64,000 bases of DNA from Streptococcus oralis (lineage in GTDB: Bacteria; Bacillota; Bacilli; Lactobacillales; Streptococcaceae): contig NZ_CP097843.1 of assembly GCF_023611505.1 (NCBI RefSeq), positions 62,001 through 126,000 of the forward strand, given 5' to 3'. The position numbers and the translations under genes were made by a program. The notes below the pieces were generated by a model. That model was not told where the DNA came from. It did no database searches and was given only the letters and a program-made list of their open reading frames with translations. This document shows, one piece after another, positions 58,879 to 64,000 of the stretch (position 1 is the stretch's first letter; the number at the start of each line of letters is the position of its first letter).

Positions 58879-60438
58879 ATGATGTCAGAACAGGTACAAA
58901 GGCAAGAGCTACATAGAAAGATATGGAAAATTGCTGATGAAGTTCGTGGTGCAGTAGATGGTTGGGACTTCAAGCAGTATATTTTGGGAATTCTATTTTA
59001 TCGCTTTATTAGTGAAAATTTCAAAACCTATATCGAAGGTGGCGATGAATCAATTAACTATGAAGAGATTTCTGAAGATTTAATTACACCTGAAGTTCGA
59101 GATGATGCCATTAAAACCAAGGGTTATTTTATTATGCCTTCGCAGTTGTTTTCCAATGTTGTCAAAACTGCTCGTCAAAATGAGCACTTAAATACAGATT
59201 TAAAAGATATCTTTGATGATATTGAGTCTAGTGCGATTGGTTATGCGAGTGAACATGACATTAAGGGTCTTTTTGATGATGTAGATACCAGAAGTAACAA
59301 GTTAGGTAGTACGGTTCCGGAGAGGAATCAGCGCTTGGCTCTGATTCTTGAAGGAATCGCAAGTCTTGATTTTGGAAACTTTGAAGATAACCATATTGAT
59401 CTCTTTGGGGATGCTTATGAGTATCTAATCTCTAATTATGCTTCTAACGCTGGGAAATCTGGTGGAGAATTTTTTACACCGCAAAGTGTATCGAGACTCT
59501 TGGCGCGGATTGTTATGCTGGGTAAGAATGAAAAAAATAACATCAATAAAATTTACGATCCTGCCTGTGGTTCGGGTTCGTTGCTTCTGCAAGCTAAAAA
59601 GCAGTTTAATGAGCACATAATTGAAGATGGATTTTATGGTCAGGAAATTAATATGACCACCTATAATCTAGCTCGGATGAATATGTTTTTACACAATATC
59701 AATTATGATAAATTTAGCATTGAGCGTGGCAATACCTTGCTTGATCCTAAGCATGTAAACGATAAGCCTTTTGATGCTATTGTGTCAAATCCACCCTACT
59801 CTATCAAATGGATAGGAAGCGATGATCCGACGCTCATCAACGATGACCGCTTTGCACCTGCGGGTGTATTGGCGCCTAAATCTAAGGCTGATTTTGCTTT
59901 TATTATGCATAGCTTGTCATACTTGTCAAATAAGGGACGAGCTGCAATCGTAACTTTCCCAGGTATTTTCTATCGTGGAGGTGCTGAGCAAAAGATCCGT
60001 CAATATCTAGTAGACAATAACTTTGTTGAAGCGGTTATTCAGCTACCAGATAATCTCTTTTTTGGGACCTCCATTGCGACCTGTATTCTTATTTTAGCGA
60101 AGAATAAGCCAACGACTGATATCCTCTTTGTTGATGCAAGTAAGCAGTTTAAGAAAGAAACTAATAATAACGTCTTAACAGAAGAGAATATCGAAAAAAT
60201 CTTAGACAGTGTTGAAAAGAAAGAAAATGAAGATTACTTTTCTTGTATGGTGGCACAAGAAAAAGTAGCAGAAGCAGATTATAATCTTTCAGTGTCCACT
60301 TATGTAGAAAAAGAAGATACACGTGAGAAGATTGATATTGATGTGCTCAATAAAGAAATCGCTGAGACTGTTGCCAAGATTGACCACTTGCGTATGGAGA
60401 TAGATAAGATTGTAGAGGAATTGAGCCATGGCAAATGA
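58879..60438 (+). CDS. hsdM: type I restriction-modification methyltransferase subunit
   Basis: 519 residues (or 518 from the second ATG). N-terminal HsdM helical domain ([35 protein letters not shown]). SAM-binding motif [15 protein letters not shown] at about residue 233, and catalytic NPPY at about 302 in [12 protein letters not shown], which makes it an N6-adenine methyltransferase. A coiled coil at the C-terminus contacts HsdS. An AATGAGGAA site lies upstream. It overlaps rhuM by 11 bases. The restriction subunit hsdR is not in the window and may lie beyond the end. Confidence 0.94.
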   Translation: MMSEQVQRQELHRKIWKIADEVRGAVDGWDFKQYILGILFYRFISENFKTYIEGGDESINYEEISEDLITPEVRDDAIKTKGYFIMPSQLFSNVVKTARQNEHLNTDLKDIFDDIESSAIGYASEHDIKGLFDDVDTRSNKLGSTVPERNQRLALILEGIASLDFGNFEDNHIDLFGDAYEYLISNYASNAGKSGGEFFTPQSVSRLLARIVMLGKNEKNNINKIYDPACGSGSLLLQAKKQFNEHIIEDGFYGQEINMTTYNLARMNMFLHNINYDKFSIERGNTLLDPKHVNDKPFDAIVSNPPYSIKWIGSDDPTLINDDRFAPAGVLAPKSKADFAFIMHSLSYLSNKGRAAIVTFPGIFYRGGAEQKIRQYLVDNNFVEAVIQLPDNLFFGTSIATCILILAKNKPTTDILFVDASKQFKKETNNNVLTEENIEKILDSVEKKENEDYFSCMVAQEKVAEADYNLSVSTYVEKEDTREKIDIDVLNKEIAETVAKIDHLRMEIDKIVEELSHGK

Positions 60439-61432
60439 TGTGATTCTCTATAGAACTGATGACGGAGAGTCCGCTATTGAACTCCACTTGGATAATGGAA
60501 CGGTCTGGCTGACTCAACAAGAACTAGCTGAGCTCTTTCAAACTTCCAAGCAAAACATTAGTAAACATATCAAGGCGATTTTTGAAGATGGTGAATTGGA
60601 TGAAACAGTGGTTGTCAACTATCAGTTGACAACCACTCGTCACGGTGCAATAGCTGGTAAAACTCAGTCAAAAAAAGTCGCCTACTATAATCTCGACATG
60701 ATTTTGGCGATTGGCTATCGTGTGCGCTCCCCTCGTGGAGTCCAGTTTAGACACTATGCTTCGACAGTCTTGAAAGAGTATCTGATCAAAGGCTTTGCTA
60801 TGGATGATGAGCGCTTGAAAAACTTGGGTGGAGGCTCTTACTTTAAAGAACTCCTGGAAAGAATCCGAGACATTCGCTCAAGTGAAAAAGTCTTTTACCG
60901 TCAGGTTTTAGATCTTTTTGCGACATCAAGTGACTACAATGCAAACTCACCAGAGGCAAAGAAATTCTTTGCGACGGTGCAAAACAAGATGCATTATGCC
61001 ATTCACCACAATACTGCGAGTGAACTCATTTATAACCGTGTTGATAGTGAAAAGGAGTTTATGGGCTTAACCACTTTTAAGGGAGACCTTCCTACTCTAT
61101 CTGAAGCAAAAGTTGCCAAGAACTATCTGACAGAAAAGGAACTCCGTGGGCTTAATCAGCTTGTATCAGGATATCTAGACTTTGCTGAAAGACAGGCAGA
61201 GCGAGAAGAAGTCATGACTATGGCGGACTGGGTGACACATGTAGATCGTATCCTTCAGACTACTGGAGAAGACTTGCTGGATAACAGTGGTTCGATCTCT
61301 CGTGAACAGATGAAGCAGAAGGTAGATAAGGAATATAAGAGATACCAAGCCAAGACCCTTAGTCAAGTTGAAAAAGATTACCTCAAGGAAATTAAAAGCA
61401 TTGAAAATCTAGCCAAGGAAGGAGGTAAGTGA
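60428..61432 (+). CDS. rhuM: RhuM family protein
   Basis: 334 residues. [41 protein letters not shown] is the RhuM N-terminal helix-turn-helix-like domain. [33 protein letters not shown] is the family core, and a helical C-terminus follows. RhuM (virulence RhuM) proteins are frequent in type I R-M and Salmonella pathogenicity loci, but their biochemical role is not known. It is placed between hsdM and hsdS with overlaps on both sides, so it is co-expressed with the R-M subunits. Confidence 0.88.
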   Translation: MANDVILYRTDDGESAIELHLDNGTVWLTQQELAELFQTSKQNISKHIKAIFEDGELDETVVVNYQLTTTRHGAIAGKTQSKKVAYYNLDMILAIGYRVRSPRGVQFRHYASTVLKEYLIKGFAMDDERLKNLGGGSYFKELLERIRDIRSSEKVFYRQVLDLFATSSDYNANSPEAKKFFATVQNKMHYAIHHNTASELIYNRVDSEKEFMGLTTFKGDLPTLSEAKVAKNYLTEKELRGLNQLVSGYLDFAERQAEREEVMTMADWVTHVDRILQTTGEDLLDNSGSISREQMKQKVDKEYKRYQAKTLSQVEKDYLKEIKSIENLAKEGGK

Positions 61433-62643
61433 TGAACATCCTAGAAGAAATCCAGAACTGTCCCGTTGAGTGGAAAGAGTTGGGAGATAAAAATGTAGCG
61501 AAATTATCTCGTGGCAAGGTAATGTCAAAACAGTTCTTAGAAGAAAATAAAGGAGAATATCCAGTATATTCTTCTCAAACAGCTAACAATGGAGAAATCG
61601 GAAGAATTTCAAGTTTTGAATACGATGGAGAGTATATAACTTGGACAACTGATGGGGCAAACGCAGGAACAGTTTTTTATCGCAAAGGAAAATTTAGTAT
61701 CACCAATGTCTGTGGATTAGTAGAGATTAATAGTGACCAACTCCTTACAAAGTTTGTTTATTATTATTTAACGATTTCAACTAAGAAATATGTTTCATCT
61801 GGAATGGGAAATCCAAAACTGATGTCTAATGTTATGGGAAAAATCAAAATCCCTATTCTTCCCCTAGAAATTCAAGAAAAAATCGTGCAAATACTTGACA
61901 AATTCACTGAGTATGTTACAGAATTGACCTCAGAATTGACCTCAGAATTGACCTCACGTAAAAAGCAATATTCTTTTTATCGAGATAAACTTTTATCATT
62001 TGAGGATGAGGTTTATCAGGTTGAGTGGAAGACGCTGAGAGAAGTCTGTGATGTGCGCGATGGAACACATGACTCGCCAAATAAAAAAGCTTTTGGTAAA
62101 TATTTAATAACCTCCAAGAATGTCAAAAATGGTTCGATAAATTTTGATAGTGCTTATTTTATAAGTGAATCTGACTTTGATAATATTAACAAAAGAAGTA
62201 AAGTTGATATTGATGATTTGTTATTTACTATGATTGGAACTGTTGGAGAAGTAGCTCATATTACTGAGGAACCAGACTTTGCTATTAAAAACGTAGGATT
62301 AATTAAGACGCAAAGTAGGATTTTAGCAAGATATTTATTACATTATTTACAGTCAACATATGCCAAAGATTATATTTTAAGCAATAGTAGTAAAGGTAGT
62401 CAAGTGTTTCTTGGACTTGGGAAATTAAGAAATTTTCCAATACCATATGTGGAACCTAAAATTCAATCTCGTATTGTTCAAGTTCTGGACAATTTTGATA
62501 TGGTTTGTAATGACCTAAACATCGGACTTCCTAAGGAGATTGAACTTCGTCAAAAACAGTATGAATATTTTAGAGAAAAACTCTTGACATTCACCGCCGA
62601 AGGCGTGTACACTGACAGTACAGTACAGACAAGACCTCATTAG
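61432..62643 (+). CDS. hsdS: type I restriction-modification specificity subunit, frame 1
   Basis: 403 residues from ATG 61432 (GGAGGT upstream, one-base overlap with rhuM). It has two target-recognition domains: TRD-A about 10-150, ending in the conserved [19 protein letters not shown], and TRD-B about 205-350, ending in [23 protein letters not shown]. They are joined by a helical linker with TSEL repeats. The frame ends prematurely in a conserved linker at [14 protein letters not shown]. Gaining one 5-base unit there would continue it into the next frame. Specificity cannot be read from the sequence. Confidence 0.88.
   Translation: MNILEEIQNCPVEWKELGDKNVAKLSRGKVMSKQFLEENKGEYPVYSSQTANNGEIGRISSFEYDGEYITWTTDGANAGTVFYRKGKFSITNVCGLVEINSDQLLTKFVYYYLTISTKKYVSSGMGNPKLMSNVMGKIKIPILPLEIQEKIVQILDKFTEYVTELTSELTSELTSRKKQYSFYRDKLLSFEDEVYQVEWKTLREVCDVRDGTHDSPNKKAFGKYLITSKNVKNGSINFDSAYFISESDFDNINKRSKVDIDDLLFTMIGTVGEVAHITEEPDFAIKNVGLIKTQSRILARYLLHYLQSTYAKDYILSNSSKGSQVFLGLGKLRNFPIPYVEPKIQSRIVQVLDNFDMVCNDLNIGLPKEIELRQKQYEYFREKLLTFTAEGVYTDSTVQTRPH
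61921..61956 (+). repeat. three exact 12-bp repeats in the hsdS linker
   Basis: GAATTGACCTCA three times in direct succession, coding TSEL units in the helical linker between the two recognition domains. Linker-repeat number is known to change type I specificity by altering half-site spacing (EcoR124I-type). Copy number can change without loss of frame. Confidence 0.9.
62615..62628 (+). repeat. ACAGT pentanucleotide tract at the hsdS frame junction
   Basis: ACAGT-ACAGT-ACAG. With the present count the reading frame stops at 62641. With one more ACAGT the frame would read [23 protein letters not shown] and fuse frame 1 with the ORF at 62648, by direct reading. Confidence 0.8.
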
Positions 62644-62647
62644 GCTC

Positions 62648-63256
62648 TTGAACTGGGTTTTTGGTCCAATTCGGGTGGAATTGGGAGCTATATGTGACTT
62701 TGTAAGAGGGAATGGACTTCAGAAGAAAGATTTTACAGAAATTGGGAAATCTGTTGTTCACTACGGACAAATTTACACTAAATACGATTTTTCAGTCTCT
62801 GAAACTCTCTCAAAAACTAGTGAAATAGTGTTCAAAAAGTTAAAAAAAGCACAACCAAATGACTTGGTAATGGCAACTACATCTGAGAATGTTGAAGATG
62901 TTGGAAAAGCAATTGTTTGGGAAGGAAAAGAAGAGATCGGTATTTCTGGAGATAGTTATATCATTCAAACTACCCAAAATTCACGTTACTTAAATTATTG
63001 GCTGAGATCTACTTCTTTTCAAACTCAAAAGGAAAGAAAAGTGACGGGCACAAAAGTTATTCGTATCAATTCGAAGGATATAGAAAAATTTCAAATCATC
63101 CTCCCATCCCTTACAGAACAAGTAAGAATCGTCTCCATTCTTGACAATTTCAATACTTTAACCAACTCTCTTTCTGAGGGTCTTCCAAAAGAAATCGAAC
63201 TGAGACAGAAACAGTATGAATACTGGCGGGAACAATTGCTAAATTTTGATTTATAG
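62648..63256 (+). CDS. hsdS: specificity subunit second reading frame (single recognition domain)
   Basis: 202 codons from a TTG with no clear ribosome binding site. It begins within the conserved linker ([22 protein letters not shown]), contains one target-recognition domain (TRD-C) and ends with [19 protein letters not shown] and [23 protein letters not shown]. It is in a frame offset from frame 1; as it stands it is the detached 3' part of a longer three-domain HsdS. It could be translated by reinitiation as a half-subunit, could serve as a recombination reservoir, or is silent. See the ACAGT tract. Confidence 0.75.
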   Translation: MNWVFGPIRVELGAICDFVRGNGLQKKDFTEIGKSVVHYGQIYTKYDFSVSETLSKTSEIVFKKLKKAQPNDLVMATTSENVEDVGKAIVWEGKEEIGISGDSYIIQTTQNSRYLNYWLRSTSFQTQKERKVTGTKVIRINSKDIEKFQIILPSLTEQVRIVSILDNFNTLTNSLSEGLPKEIELRQKQYEYWREQLLNFDL

Positions 63257-63275
63257 AAAAGAATAGGAAAGGGAT

Positions 63276-64000
63276 ATGGCAAAAGCGCTAAGTGATATTG
63301 CACAAGAGTTAAAAGCTTCGGATCAGAAAGTTCAGCTGATTTACGCCTTTAATGGGACAGGAAAGACCAGACTCTCTAAAGAGTTTGCTAAGTTGTTTCA
63401 AGCTGAAGAAGGCGGTCTTACGAGAGATAAGATTCTTTATTATAATGCTTTTACTGAGGACTTGTTCTATTGGGATAATGATCTTGACGGCAATCGGGAT
63501 TTTAAACTGAAGATTCAGCCAAATTCTTTTATATCTTGGATTATTCAAGAGCAGGGACAGGATCAGAATATTATTTCGCATTTTCAGCATTATACAAATG
63601 ATAAAATGACACCTTCATTTCTTTTGTCAGATGGTCATATTCTTTTCACTATTCAAAGTGGTGATGGTGAGGATAGACTAAACGAACAAATTAAGTTATC
63701 CAAAGGTGAAGAGAGCAATTTTATTTGGTCTATTTTTTATACATTGCTAGAGCTAGTTATTAGTGAGCTTGATATACTAGAACCTGATGAACGTAGTACT
63801 AGAGAGTTTGATGATTTAAAGTATGTATTTATTGATGACCCAGTTTCATCATTAGATGAAAACCACTTGATAGAAGTTGCATCAAATTTAGGTAAGTTAA
63901 TTAGAACGAGTAAGTCTGATCTTAAATTTATAATAACAACTCACAATCCTTTATTCTATAACGTCTTATATAATGAGTTAAAAAATATTAAAAGGAATGA
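63276..64000 (+). CDS. AAA family ATPase of the R-M island, truncated by the window end
   Basis: A 241-codon open frame from ATG 63276 (ATAGGAAAGGG upstream) that runs off the window. It starts [20 protein letters not shown], then Walker [32 protein letters not shown] and [19 protein letters not shown] (an ABC-like signature region) follow, then Walker [17 protein letters not shown] and the sensor region [13 protein letters not shown]. This is the AAA_13/anticodon-nuclease-type ATPase group often found within type I R-M loci (PrrC-like in architecture). Whether a nuclease domain follows lies outside the window. Confidence 0.8.
   Translation, partial: MAKALSDIAQELKASDQKVQLIYAFNGTGKTRLSKEFAKLFQAEEGGLTRDKILYYNAFTEDLFYWDNDLDGNRDFKLKIQPNSFISWIIQEQGQDQNIISHFQHYTNDKMTPSFLLSDGHILFTIQSGDGEDRLNEQIKLSKGEESNFIWSIFYTLLELVISELDILEPDERSTREFDDLKYVFIDDPVSSLDENHLIEVASNLGKLIRTSKSDLKFIITTHNPLFYNVLYNELKNIKRN

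Noticed and set aside
61921..61956. CRISPR array (short direct repeats)
   Set aside because: The repeats are contiguous 12-mers within a coding linker with no spacers; no CRISPR array or cas gene was seen in the window.

Overview
The window comes from a Streptococcus of the mitis/pneumoniae group. The evidence is AT-rich DNA, the block radA-carbonic anhydrase-prs, araT-recO-plsX-acpP, comAB directly followed by a purine cluster, a YSIRK/LPXTG two-domain StrH, a BgaC beta-galactosidase/mannose-family PTS operon, and two BOX elements. It is not a standard pneumococcal layout: it also carries a relPRS operon, a lacD gene inside the bgaC operon, and several accessory islands.

Layout. 1-7.5 kb is housekeeping: radA 3' end, carbonic anhydrase, prs, a CoA-binding protein, a YeiH transporter on the opposite strand, then the tightly coupled araT-recO-plsX-acpP operon. 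7.5-12.8 kb is a peptide and competence block. It holds three tandem 16-codon genes too short for ordinary annotation, two double-glycine bacteriocin-like peptides, three small membrane proteins, a relic of a third double-glycine peptide, and comAB behind a ComE-type direct repeat. 12.9-32 kb is the purine pathway (purC, L, F, M, N, H, D, E, K, B). It is interrupted by an sce7726/sce7725/RES island between purH and purD and by a DUF262/HEPN pair between purK and purB. A strongly folded, apparently non-coding segment lies between purD and purE. 32-45.4 kb is host-glycan use: strH and the GntR regulator bgaR on the minus strand, then bgaC, PTS IIB-IIC-IID-IIA, agaS, lacD and galM on the plus strand. 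Near-consensus promoters with CcpA (CRE) sites lie in front of both strH and bgaC.

45.4-50.1 kb is a minus-strand array of immunity-like genes (SUKH, DUF4241, SUKH, two ankyrin-repeat proteins, one unknown) with no toxin; two of them are broken. 50.1-52.7 kb is relP-relR-relS. 52.8-55.8 kb is a CstR-type persulfide sensor with two rhodaneses and a CoA-disulfide reductase-rhodanese fusion, plus a palindromic operator. 55.9-58.6 kb holds an acetyltransferase with one nonsense codon, a beta-helix lipoprotein and a gene remnant. 58.9 kb to the end is a type I restriction-modification island: hsdM, rhuM, a specificity gene with two kinds of short tandem repeat, a second specificity reading frame, and an AAA ATPase that runs off the window.

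The most interesting candidate for something undescribed is the triplet of 16-residue peptides at 7604-7900. All three share a W-F-[IL]-K-W-[FY] core at the same positions, each has its own ribosome binding site, and each has a CGAATA motif resembling the competence sigma-factor box at nearly the same distance upstream. They sit next to the peptide exporter ComAB. Other strong points are the hsdS pentanucleotide tract, where one extra unit would fuse two reading frames, the structured purD-purE spacer, and the two putative defence modules inside the purine cluster.
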